From assembly GCF_018704065.1 (NCBI RefSeq), contig NZ_JAGUQP010000008.1, positions 1 through 64,000 of the forward strand: a DNA stretch of 64,000 bases, read 5' to 3'. Source of the DNA: Desulfovulcanus ferrireducens. GTDB lineage: Bacteria; Desulfobacterota; Desulfovibrionia; Desulfovibrionales; Desulfonatronovibrionaceae. A model generated the notes under the pieces. It ran no database searches, was not told where the DNA came from, and was given only the letters and a program-made list of their open reading frames with translations. Position 1 is the stretch's first letter. Each line of letters starts with the position of its first letter. Below are positions 44,764 to 52,664 of the stretch, piece by piece. Position numbers and translations under genes: made by a program.

Positions 44764-45387
44764 CTAAACGACTAAACTTTTTAACTTATTCTCTAACTTT
44801 AACGCCTCTTGTTCCAAAAATTCAGGATCAAAATTTTCAGGGACCAGGTATGGTTGACCATATATGACTTCGCACGAGGACAAAGGCAGAGGTAACTGAA
44901 ATTTATCCCAGGCCCTATTAAAAACATAAGCCCGGCTCATTTTTACCCGAACCGGCACAATGGGCACCTTATTTCTGGCTGCCAGGAAAATAGCCCCCTT
45001 TTTCACCTTATGCCTTGGCCCTCTGGGCCCATCTACTGTAAAGACAGCGTCTTTTTTGAGATTATTCATCATCTTTGCGGCCATAAGCAATGCTCTAAGT
45101 CCTTGCCTGGAACTAGAACCGCGGGCCAGATTAAAGCCAAAGCGTTTTAAAACCTGGGCCAAAAGTTCTCCGTCCTGGCTAGCGCTTACAACAGCTATAA
45201 CGCCTTCATGACGGTGCAGATAGCAAAGGGGAAATAATTCATTATGCCACAAGGCAAAGACAACAGGTTGTTTTTGCCTTGTGGCCTGAACAGGTTTATA
45301 GGACACCCTGGAATAATTCAAAGTCTTTGACCAGAATTTGACCAGGAATGAAAGAATCGGAGCAATTTTTTCGGGTGAAATCTTCAT
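44764..45387 (-). CDS. DUF374 lysophospholipid acyltransferase-like protein
   Basis: The 207 residues match the DUF374 family of LPLAT-fold enzymes. The catalytic His lies in VVFALWHNELFPLCY, and the second block is FTVDGPRGPRHKVKKGAIFL, then VPIVPVRVKMSRAY. The family is thought to act in envelope lipid metabolism, possibly on lipid A, in keeping with the LpxL homologue downstream. The exact acceptor is not known. ATG 45387 lies just after a GGGAG-like sequence. Confidence 0.87.
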   Translation of the reverse strand: MKISPEKIAPILSFLVKFWSKTLNYSRVSYKPVQATRQKQPVVFALWHNELFPLCYLHRHEGVIAVVSASQDGELLAQVLKRFGFNLARGSSSRQGLRALLMAAKMMNNLKKDAVFTVDGPRGPRHKVKKGAIFLAARNKVPIVPVRVKMSRAYVFNRAWDKFQLPLPLSSCEVIYGQPYLVPENFDPEFLEQEALKLENKLKSLVV

Positions 45388-45642
45388 TTTAACTCCCTGA
45401 AAATTGGAATATATTTGGATAACTGACTCAAGGCAAGGTTTAAAAAGAATGATTTTATTGACCTTGGCGGTCTGATTACTTTAATCTTCTAATATTTCTA
45501 TATACTTTTATTATTGTCGTTTTCTATGATTAAAGTAAAAATCTATAGACAGATTCTATTTGACCGCGTTTTTAAACTCAGTCATGAAATTAGAGGAAAT
45601 TTTTAAATGTCGCAGGGTTAAAGTAGTTCAAAGGAGAAGATT

Positions 45643-46266
45643 ATGAGTGAAAAAATTTTGCACTGTCAGGGCTTACCCTGCCCGCAACCGGTTTTAAAGT
45701 GTAAACAGGCTTTAGAGGAAGAAAAGCCAGAAAAGCTCATTGTCTATGTGGACAATGAACCAGCTAAAGAAAATGTAACCAGATTTTTAAACATGCAAAA
45801 CTATAAACTGCTGGCTACTGAAAAAAAAGGGAATGACTGGCTGATTGTCGCCACATGTACTCCCCAGGAGCAAAAAACTGACGACCTTTCTGAACAAAAG
45901 AGCAAGCCAGAACCAAAAACATCGCAAGGCGAGCTCAAGACCCTTATCTTCATAACCAAAGATAAAATCGGGATGGGTGATGACCAATTAGGCCATAAAT
46001 TAATGGTCAACTTTCTGGCTACCTTACCTGAAATGGATAAGCTATGGCGAATTATTTTAGTTAATTCAGGGGTTAAGCTGGCCACTGACAATAGCCCGGT
46101 GCTTGAGTCTTTGCAGCAACTTGAGCAGGCAGGTGTGTCAATTTTAGTATGTGGAACATGTCTTGATTTTTTTCAACTCCTGGATCAAAAGAGGGTCGGA
46201 CAGACCACGAATATGCTTGATGTGGTCACCAGCCTTCAACTAGCGGATAAAGTCATAACCATTTAA
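45643..46266 (+). CDS. yedF: YedF-type selenium metabolism protein (TusA-DsrE-like fusion)
   Basis: The 207 residues comprise a TusA/SirA domain (about 1-70, with HCQGLPCPQPVLKCKQAL carrying the conserved CPxP) and a DsrE-like domain (about 95-207, with VCGTCLDFFQL). This two-domain form is the YedF family that travels with selenophosphate synthase and selenocysteine genes. I infer that the organism uses selenium, but no selD or selA is in the window. AAAGGAG precedes ATG 45643. It is 27 bases upstream of mqnA and probably cotranscribed. Confidence 0.87.
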   Translation: MSEKILHCQGLPCPQPVLKCKQALEEEKPEKLIVYVDNEPAKENVTRFLNMQNYKLLATEKKGNDWLIVATCTPQEQKTDDLSEQKSKPEPKTSQGELKTLIFITKDKIGMGDDQLGHKLMVNFLATLPEMDKLWRIILVNSGVKLATDNSPVLESLQQLEQAGVSILVCGTCLDFFQLLDQKRVGQTTNMLDVVTSLQLADKVITI

Positions 46267-46293
46267 CAAGTACCTTAAGTGAGCTAGAATTTA

Positions 46294-47136
46294 ATGTCTG
46301 AAGAAACAATTAAAATTGGCCAGATTTCTTATTTAAATATCTGGCCAATTTTTTATTATTTAAAAAGGCTCCCTTTTAAAGATAAGATACGTTATATCTC
46401 TGGGCACCCTGCCTGGCTAAACCAGATTTTGCAAAAAAAAGAACTGGATCTTTCTCCATCTTCATCCTTTGAGTATCTGGCTTATGCCGAACAATATAAA
46501 CTATTGCCCTGCTTAAGTATCAGTGCCCAAAAAAAAGTACAGAGCGTCATTTTCTGCTCGCCGGTAGAGCTTGAAGACCTTTCCGCTTATTTACAAAAAG
46601 AAAAAGAAATTTTTTTGAGTGAGGCCTCGGCAACCTCTGTGGCGCTGTTAAAAGTTTTATGGACCTTTGCCTGGCACCTGCCTCAGCCTGAGTGGCGGGC
46701 AATTCCTCCTGGCAAGGGGATGCAGACAAACAAACCATTTTTAGAGATAGGAGATAAGGCGTTAGAGATCTATCTCAATCCCCCTCCGGGATGGGTGGTT
46801 ATTGATTTGGCCCAGGCCTGGTATGAATTTACAAGTCTTCCTTTTGTCTTTGCTGTTTGGATCGTCAATAAAGACTTAAGCTTGGCACAAAAAAAGACTG
46901 TTCATTTATTGTGTGCAGAACTTGCCGAAATAAAACAAAAGATCAGGTCAAATTTGAAGCATTTAGCCTCTATTTACCCGAAACAAAGTTTTACCGAAGA
47001 ACAGGTAGTTAATTACTGGCAGTTGATGGATTATGACCTGGACTTTAAGCACATGGCGAGTCTGGTTCTATTTGGACAATACTTAACTAAACTAGGCCTG
47101 ATTTCAGGTGTGCCCGTTCTGGACTGGATGGATTAA
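46294..47136 (+). CDS. mqnA: Chorismate dehydratase MqnA (futalosine menaquinone pathway)
   Basis: The product (280 residues) has a periplasmic-binding-protein-like fold without a signal peptide, as in MqnA. IGQISYLNIWPIFYYLKRLP, then GHPAWLNQILQKKELDLSPSSSFEYLAYAEQY, corresponds to the substrate-binding core. MqnA dehydrates chorismate to 3-enolpyruvylbenzoate, the first step of the futalosine route to menaquinone. MqnD has a similar fold, but the LSPSSSFEY segment favours MqnA. It is downstream of yedF. Confidence 0.85.
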   Translation: MSEETIKIGQISYLNIWPIFYYLKRLPFKDKIRYISGHPAWLNQILQKKELDLSPSSSFEYLAYAEQYKLLPCLSISAQKKVQSVIFCSPVELEDLSAYLQKEKEIFLSEASATSVALLKVLWTFAWHLPQPEWRAIPPGKGMQTNKPFLEIGDKALEIYLNPPPGWVVIDLAQAWYEFTSLPFVFAVWIVNKDLSLAQKKTVHLLCAELAEIKQKIRSNLKHLASIYPKQSFTEEQVVNYWQLMDYDLDFKHMASLVLFGQYLTKLGLISGVPVLDWMD

Positions 47137-47233
47137 TGCTTCGCTATTCCCTGGGCAAATAACGTGAGCGAAACGAACTAATATCAGCCTGAGCGTTAGC
47201 GAGGGCGTAATAACAACTGGATCAAAGCTCAAT

Positions 47234-47911
47234 TTATGGTTCTAAGTCTTTGATGGCCTCTTCTTTGCCAATAACAGCCAAAATGTGCTCTTTGGTTAAA
47301 ACCGTATTCGCTTTAGGAACAAATTTGAAATCTGCCTCACCAGTCTGTTTAATGGCTACTACCTGAATACCATACTTATTGGTCAAATCCAACTCCCGCA
47401 GGGTCTTACCCGCCCATTTGGACACCCTCAGTTCTTGTAAGATTACTCCTTTGCCCAGGGGTAGATAATCTATGAGACCTGGTATGACCAGTTCCCTGGC
47501 CAATTGCTCAGCAGCAAAACGCTCCGGAAAAATTACATGGTCCACGCCAACTTTTTTCAGCACCTTTTCATGTTCAGTACTTACAGCTTTACACCATAAA
47601 TTTTTGGTCCCCAATTCTTTCAAGTGCAGGGCAATCAAAATGCTGGCTTCCATGGAATGGCCGACACTGATAATCACATGGGTAAGTTCAGCCAGGCCCA
47701 ATTGGACCAGTGCAGCCTTGTCTGTGGCGTCAGCTTTATAGACTTGAGTCAGCACATCCTGAGCCCGTTTGATTTTTTCCGAATCATTATCGATACCCAG
47801 CACTGTATGGCCTAGATCTGTGAGTGATTGACCAAGAAAATAACCAAATTTCCCTAGACCAATAATACCTATTTCATATTTGGGCACTCTCTCCTCCTTA
47901 GGAAATCTCAA
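47234..47911 (-). CDS. ktrA: KtrA/TrkA-type RCK regulatory subunit of potassium uptake
   Basis: The 225 residues form one TrkA-N (RCK) domain with the dinucleotide-binding loop GIIGLGKFGYFLGQSL and acidic GIDNDSEKI, followed by a TrkA-C domain from about residue 140. The cytoplasmic ring gates the membrane subunit in response to ATP/ADP or NAD. It lies downstream of the ktrB gene in the same direction. A 295-bp mobile element separates the two, so the pair must be read through that element or transcribed separately. AAGGAG precedes the start at 47911. Confidence 0.9.
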   Translation of the reverse strand: MRFPKEERVPKYEIGIIGLGKFGYFLGQSLTDLGHTVLGIDNDSEKIKRAQDVLTQVYKADATDKAALVQLGLAELTHVIISVGHSMEASILIALHLKELGTKNLWCKAVSTEHEKVLKKVGVDHVIFPERFAAEQLARELVIPGLIDYLPLGKGVILQELRVSKWAGKTLRELDLTNKYGIQVVAIKQTGEADFKFVPKANTVLTKEHILAVIGKEEAIKDLEP

Positions 47912-47957
47912 ATTTCAAATTTGAACAAACTTATTCAAATAAAATTTCAGATCTCAA

Positions 47958-48252
47958 CTCAACTTTCTGACACGATTAACATCCTCAAATTACTACACAA
48001 TTGAAGAGTGCATTTTCTGAAATGCATTACAAACGGGTTGGGTAACACATCTTGGCGAAGATTGCGGATGTGCTGTGCATAGGGAGGTTATTCCATCGAA
48101 CTTTCGAAACCCATCATAACAACAGAAAAGGCATTAAATAATATTCTATTGACTAACCCCATTATGCACAGCCCGCAAGCAAGCCTTAGATGTGTCCAAG
48201 TCTTTGTTAGCATTGAAGAAAATGCGCTCGCAAACTAACTCAGAAAGTTGAG
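47958..48252. mobile_element. 295-bp MITE-like element, copy 2, inserted between ktrB and ktrA
   Basis: It is nearly identical, in reverse orientation, to 37762-38056, with ends CTCAACTTTCTGA and TCAGAAAGTTGAG. TCTCAA lies on both sides (47952-47957 and 48253-48258), consistent with a short target duplication. The two copies have exactly the same length. Confidence 0.87.
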
Positions 48253-48266
48253 TCTCAAACTTGAGG

Positions 48267-49640
48267 TTATCCGATAAGCAATGAACTCTCCGGCCAGGAA
48301 AAGCGTTCTTTGGTCTGCCAGCTCTGGAGCAGAGTCAAAAAAACTATTGGGCCAAGACGACCTACGAACATAAGAAAAATTATGATACACTTGCCCCAAA
48401 AAGTTAATTTTGGAGTAAGACCGGTAGACAACCCTACTGTCCCAAAAGCTGAGACAACCTCAAAAAGAATTTCCAAAAATTGTCCCTTTGCCTCCGGATG
48501 AGGCAAATCTCCCCCTTCACTGATTAAAAGGAGTAAGGTGGAGGTAAAAATCAAGACTATAGCAAAAATTACCAACGTTATAACTTTATTCAAGCTTTTT
48601 TCATCCAGAGCGAATTTGCCGATCACACACTGTTTGCGACCCAAAATGTTGGACACAGCCAGGGACAAAAGCCCACGAAAGGTTGTCGTCTTTATTCCGC
48701 CGGCACATGATCCCGGCGAACCGCCAACAAACATTAGTAAAATCATGATTAGCATGGAAACATGGGTCATGTGCCCGATATCCAGCGTGTTAAATCCGGC
48801 AGTACGGCAGGTTACAGATTGAAAAAGAGAACTCAAAATATATTCGGAAAGACTTAAGTTGTGTTGCTGTCCAAAAAATTCTGCCCAAAAAATTGCGATC
48901 CAGCCAAATAGAATTAAAAAAGCTGTAGTGCTTAAAACTACGTGGCTCTGCCAACTTATTTTATACCTTGGCTTTCTAGAGTTATAAAAAGTAAAAGAAA
49001 ACGCTTGCTTCAATTCCACTAGCACAGCAAATCCAAGTCCGCCCAGGATAATTAAAATGATAAACACCAAATTCACTGTCCAGGAAGAGCGCCAAGGCAT
49101 AAGGCTTTGGCTAAACAGGGAAAATCCAGCATTACAAAAGGCAGAAACAGAATGGAAAACTGCTGAAAACGGTGAAAAAAAACGCGGATCGAGAAAATAT
49201 AAAACTATTGCTCCCAAAAGTTCAATAACTAAAACAGCGATTATTAGTTGTTGCAAAAATTTTCCCAGGTGAAAACTGGGATCATGAAGAAGGGATTGAC
49301 CTACGGCAATTCGGTCAGTGATGGTAATTTTCTTGCGCCACAGATAAAAGACCAAACTCGTATAAGTCATTATTCCCAGCCCGCCTAATTGGATCAGAAC
49401 TAGAATAACGCTCTGTCCGAAAGGAGAAAAAAAAGAACCCGTATCCACAACAATAAGACCTGTGACGCAGGTAGCTGAAGTGGCTGTAAAGAGCGCGTCT
49501 ATCCAGCTTATTGGTCCTTTTGCCAGACTAATCGGATGATGTAAGAGTACTGTACCTGCCATAATTGTTAAAGAAAAAAAGTAGACCGGCAGGGAAAACG
49601 GTGTGAATAAACTTTTTTTACGCATAAAATTCATAGCCAT
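48267..49640 (-). CDS. ktrB: KtrB/TrkH-type potassium transporter membrane subunit
   Basis: The 457-residue protein has four repeats of the M1-P-M2 fold. Pore-loop signatures include TATSATCVTGL, SVSAFCNAGFSLFS, SVTCRTAGFNTL and SAFGTVGLSTGL. These glycines are the single-residue selectivity filter of SKT-family carriers. LMFVGGSPGSCAGGIKTTTF is the conserved gating region. The length fits KtrB rather than the longer TrkH. It is upstream of ktrA. Confidence 0.93.
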   Translation of the reverse strand: MAMNFMRKKSLFTPFSLPVYFFSLTIMAGTVLLHHPISLAKGPISWIDALFTATSATCVTGLIVVDTGSFFSPFGQSVILVLIQLGGLGIMTYTSLVFYLWRKKITITDRIAVGQSLLHDPSFHLGKFLQQLIIAVLVIELLGAIVLYFLDPRFFSPFSAVFHSVSAFCNAGFSLFSQSLMPWRSSWTVNLVFIILIILGGLGFAVLVELKQAFSFTFYNSRKPRYKISWQSHVVLSTTAFLILFGWIAIFWAEFFGQQHNLSLSEYILSSLFQSVTCRTAGFNTLDIGHMTHVSMLIMILLMFVGGSPGSCAGGIKTTTFRGLLSLAVSNILGRKQCVIGKFALDEKSLNKVITLVIFAIVLIFTSTLLLLISEGGDLPHPEAKGQFLEILFEVVSAFGTVGLSTGLTPKLTFWGKCIIIFLMFVGRLGPIVFLTLLQSWQTKERFSWPESSLLIG

Positions 49641-49904
49641 AGTTTAGAGAGCCCTGCACCTAATCTAGAAAAGATGAGTGCAGGATTTGAGTTACCAGTT
49701 CTCTTAAAAAATTTGTCAAAGTTAATGGCTAAAAAACAAATAATCTTTGAGGGTTACGATTTCGCAGTCGAAATTATTTTTTAACTATATATTTTAAAAT
49801 TTCCAACTCTGAATTTTAGTATACAAATACCCTATAGGTAAAGTTGCAAGTTGCAAATTGCGAAATAATAATCCCGACCCAAAAAGTCAAAAAATCATTT
49901 GACT

Positions 49905-49936
49905 CAAAAAAAAAAGACCCGCCCAAAGGCGGGTCT
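49905..49936 (-). terminator. Intrinsic terminator of rpsT
   Basis: GACCCGCC, four bases, GGCGGGTC is followed leftward by TTTTTTTTTT. It begins 29 bases after the rpsT stop. The remaining 49641-49904 gap holds only AT-rich DNA, which must include the ktrB promoter on the left strand. Confidence 0.93.
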
Positions 49937-49964
49937 ACGAAAAAATTCAATATTAACTTTTCCT

Positions 49965-50228
49965 TTATCCGATACTATTAACCAGCTTGGTCAATCGCGA
50001 AATTTTTCTGGCCGCTGTGCGCCAATGAATAACTTTTTTCTGGGCTGCTCGATCCAGTACGGAAGTAGCTGTGCGCAAAGCTTCTGCGGCCTTTTGGGCA
50101 TCCTTTTGTTCAGCTGCCAGACGAACGGACTTGATTACGTTTTTAACCCTCGTCTTTACAGACCTGTTACGCGCACGACGTTTCAAACTTTGCCGATGCC
50201 TCTTAAGAGCTGACTTATGATTGGCCAA
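49965..50228 (-). CDS. rpsT: 30S ribosomal protein S20
   Basis: The 87-residue, very basic protein begins [20 protein letters not shown] and continues through VKNVIKSV to [10 protein letters not shown], typical of S20, which binds 16S rRNA early in assembly. GGAGG lies before ATG 50228. It is a single-gene unit with its own terminator. Confidence 0.97.
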   Translation of the reverse strand: MANHKSALKRHRQSLKRRARNRSVKTRVKNVIKSVRLAAEQKDAQKAAEALRTATSVLDRAAQKKVIHWRTAARKISRLTKLVNSIG

Positions 50229-50462
50229 AATCTAACCCTCCTAAAAAATTAACTTATTATAGTTGGTTATATAAATTTTACAATTCCTTCCCGTTTCCAA
50301 AATTTGAGTAATTATCCAATGCTGATAGATTTTGTCAAGATTTATTTTAATAAAATATACTGGTGAACGCCCAGATAAATGAAATAACTAACCCAATCGT
50401 CTTAAAAAAATAACGTCAATCTCCGGTAACTGATAAAAAATAGCCGAACTTTAATTACTTAA

Positions 50463-50948
50463 GAGTCTGTGGTCAAACCCCATTTTAACTACCAGATTAG
50501 AAATAGTGGTTTCTGAAATGCCTTACAAACGGCTTGGGTAACCCAATCTTAGTGATGCTTGCTAAAAAGACAGAGCATCGGGGTGAATAGGCTAAATATT
50601 TTGCGATATTGACCATAACTATCTATAGTTTAAATTGAGCAATTTTTTGCAGTTCAAACTTTGAGATTGCTTCGCTACACTTTGTTCCACTCGCAATGAC
50701 AGGAGCGAGATCGTCATTGCGAGGGCAGCGAAGCTGTCCGTGGCAATCTCATCCATTGAGTGAAAAACGCTCAACTTAGTATAATTAAAAGACTATTCGT
50801 TTACTCAAAATACCCTATTATGCTCTGTACGCAAGCGAGCCTTAGATGTGTCCAAGTCTTTGTTAGCATTGAAGAAAGTGTGCTCGTAAACTTACTCCGA
50901 AAGTTGAGGTTAGAAATTAAGTTGATAAAAAGGTTTGGTCACAGACTC
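50463..50948. mobile_element. Full-length GAGTCTGTGG-family element with a nested second element, TSD TTAA
   Basis: The ends are GAGTCTGTGGTCAAACCCC and AGGTTTGGTCACAGACTC, with TTAA on both sides (50459-50462 and 50949-50952). The 486-bp length is explained by a 140-bp element of another family inside. The right part also contains a CTCGTAAACTTACTCCGAAA block, homologous to the end of the 295-bp elements, so the families share a core. The right TTAA supplies the stop codon of the gene at 50949-51938. Confidence 0.88.
50635..50774. mobile_element. MITE-like element, TTGAGCGATTTTT family, copy 4, nested
   Basis: The ends are TTGAGCAATTTTTTGCAG and GAAAAACGCTCAA, with internal arms GAGATTGCTTCGC and CTCGCAATGACA. 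It is in reverse orientation relative to 21449-21646 and lies wholly inside the larger element, so it arrived later. Confidence 0.8.
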
Positions 50949-51938
50949 TTAATTGCAAAAAGAGGCCCGGAAGAGATAACGATCAAATGTTTTTTCCGGT
51001 ATTCTTCGAAGTAGTTTCCCTAGCAGAAAAACAACCAGGAGCGAGAAAAAAAGTCGCCCCCACAAAATACCGGACAAGTCCCCTCCAAGAACCATCATGA
51101 CTAAAGTATCTTCTATCAAACTATGAGATAGGCTCATCAGTGCAAGAGAAGAAACTATATCATACTTTAAGGAATTTCCTGACTGTACTTCCCGAATGAT
51201 GAGTCCCCCGCCATAGCTAAGTCCAAGAGTCAATCCGATAATTGTAATGGGTGCGGCTGCTTTGCTCATGCCCAGGGCTGTAAGGACAGGTTCTAATAAT
51301 TTTGTAAGCAGCATTGTCACCCCGAGTTTTTTTAACAACTTCATAATAAACAACAAGGTAAGTATTATCAGAAAGATCGAAAAGAGATTTTTTACCTCTC
51401 CCTGGGCCCATGCCAGCCACGAAGGATCCTGGGGAGGCGGATTCCAGAGTAGCCTGTTGGGTGTTTGAAGATATCCTTTGAGAGTGTAAACATGATGCAG
51501 TAACCACCCTAATGTCAGTGCTCCAGCTATACGCAAAAAAGCAATGAAACGGAAACGCACTCCTGCCTTCTGCACAATACTGAGTTCAACTGGAAGAGCA
51601 TGTGCCACCAACATCATAGTGGTCAGGACGGTGACCTGTGCAACTGTTAGATGAGCTTGCGGAGCAAGAGAGGCAAAAACGACCATGCCCCCATAGAGGT
51701 TGGTCAACATAGAGGTAGCCCAAACCAGTCCCATGCTGCCAGGAAGACCAACTAATTCCATCACCGGACTAAGAGCAAAACCCAGGTAATCAGTGATACC
51801 GGCATCAGTAAGGAGTTTTGTCAGGATGCTAATCGGCACTATGATCTTAAAGAGATCATAGCTGGTCTTTACTGCATCGCTTAACAGTTCCTTAATACTT
51901 TTTGCTAATTGATGTATGAAAATTTCCTGCACCTTCAC
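50949..51938 (-). CDS. Nucleoside-recognition (Gate) domain membrane protein
   Basis: The 329-residue integral membrane protein has two Gate-type halves. Examples are KTSYDLFKIIVPISILTKLL and LTNLYGGMVVFASLAPQA in the first, and GLTLGLSYGGGLIIREVQSG in the second. Related SpmA/SpmB and YjiH-like proteins are membrane proteins of uncertain cargo; transport of nucleosides or other small molecules is inferred only from the domain name. Its TAA stop is made from the TTAA target duplication of the adjacent mobile element, so the original C-terminus may differ by a few residues. Confidence 0.8.
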   Translation of the reverse strand: MKVQEIFIHQLAKSIKELLSDAVKTSYDLFKIIVPISILTKLLTDAGITDYLGFALSPVMELVGLPGSMGLVWATSMLTNLYGGMVVFASLAPQAHLTVAQVTVLTTMMLVAHALPVELSIVQKAGVRFRFIAFLRIAGALTLGWLLHHVYTLKGYLQTPNRLLWNPPPQDPSWLAWAQGEVKNLFSIFLIILTLLFIMKLLKKLGVTMLLTKLLEPVLTALGMSKAAAPITIIGLTLGLSYGGGLIIREVQSGNSLKYDIVSSLALMSLSHSLIEDTLVMMVLGGDLSGILWGRLFFSLLVVFLLGKLLRRIPEKTFDRYLFRASFCN

Positions 51939-51990
51939 TTTTTATAACTTTAAAACAGCTTTTCGGAACGCAAGTCCTGGTCCATCACTT

Positions 51991-52635
51991 TTATGCTTCC
52001 TGGAGTTGCTCCAGGGCTCGATCGTGGACACCGGAAAGCGTCAACAACGCTACGATGGCACCCAGGAGAGCAAGGAACATATCCCATTGCGTATCCCAAA
52101 CGTCACCTTGCGTCGCCAGGAATGTGTCCGCTGCCTGGCCACCTATTATTGCGGCCCACCATTCAATAAGCTCATAAAACGAACTAAAGGCCAGGCAAAC
52201 ACAAACTACTAAAAAGAATAACCACTTGCCAGGGACCAATGGAGAGCGGCGAAGGAGGATCTCCCGTGCAAGGATCGCCGGGATAAAGCCTTGAGCAATA
52301 TGGCCGACTCTATCATAGTGGTTTCGACTCAAATCCAGAAGGTCTTGGAACCAAAAGCCAAGCGGAACTCGTGCATAAGTATAGTGCGCTCCAAGTATTA
52401 AGATTAATGCGTGGATAAGAATAAGTCGATACAGAAGAGGAGTGAGCCTGAAGTCGCGATACGTTACAATAAGAATTGGTCCTCCGACTAGAACAGGAAA
52501 GACCTCAAGAAACCAAACTATCCAATTGTAAGGGTGAATAGCAGATATGATCAAAGCAACGGTAGCAATCGCTAGCAGAAGCAAGGGTTCTAAGTTCGAA
52601 CGCTTGCGTAATATCAATTTACTACCGTTGCTCAT
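51991..52635 (-). CDS. DUF2238/YjdF-type membrane protein
   Basis: The 214 residues have about six hydrophobic segments. The conserved region HYTYARVPLGFWFQDLLDLS, then NHYDRVGHIAQGF, and the later SSFYELIEWWAAI, then QGDVWDTQWDMFLAL, identify the DUF2238 (YjdF) family. Its function is unknown. It lies between glyS and the Gate-domain gene, reading the same way. Confidence 0.88.
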   Translation of the reverse strand: MSNGSKLILRKRSNLEPLLLLAIATVALIISAIHPYNWIVWFLEVFPVLVGGPILIVTYRDFRLTPLLYRLILIHALILILGAHYTYARVPLGFWFQDLLDLSRNHYDRVGHIAQGFIPAILAREILLRRSPLVPGKWLFFLVVCVCLAFSSFYELIEWWAAIIGGQAADTFLATQGDVWDTQWDMFLALLGAIVALLTLSGVHDRALEQLQEA

Positions 52636-52664
52636 TCAGTTGTTACAGTGAAGCCTAAGCTAAA

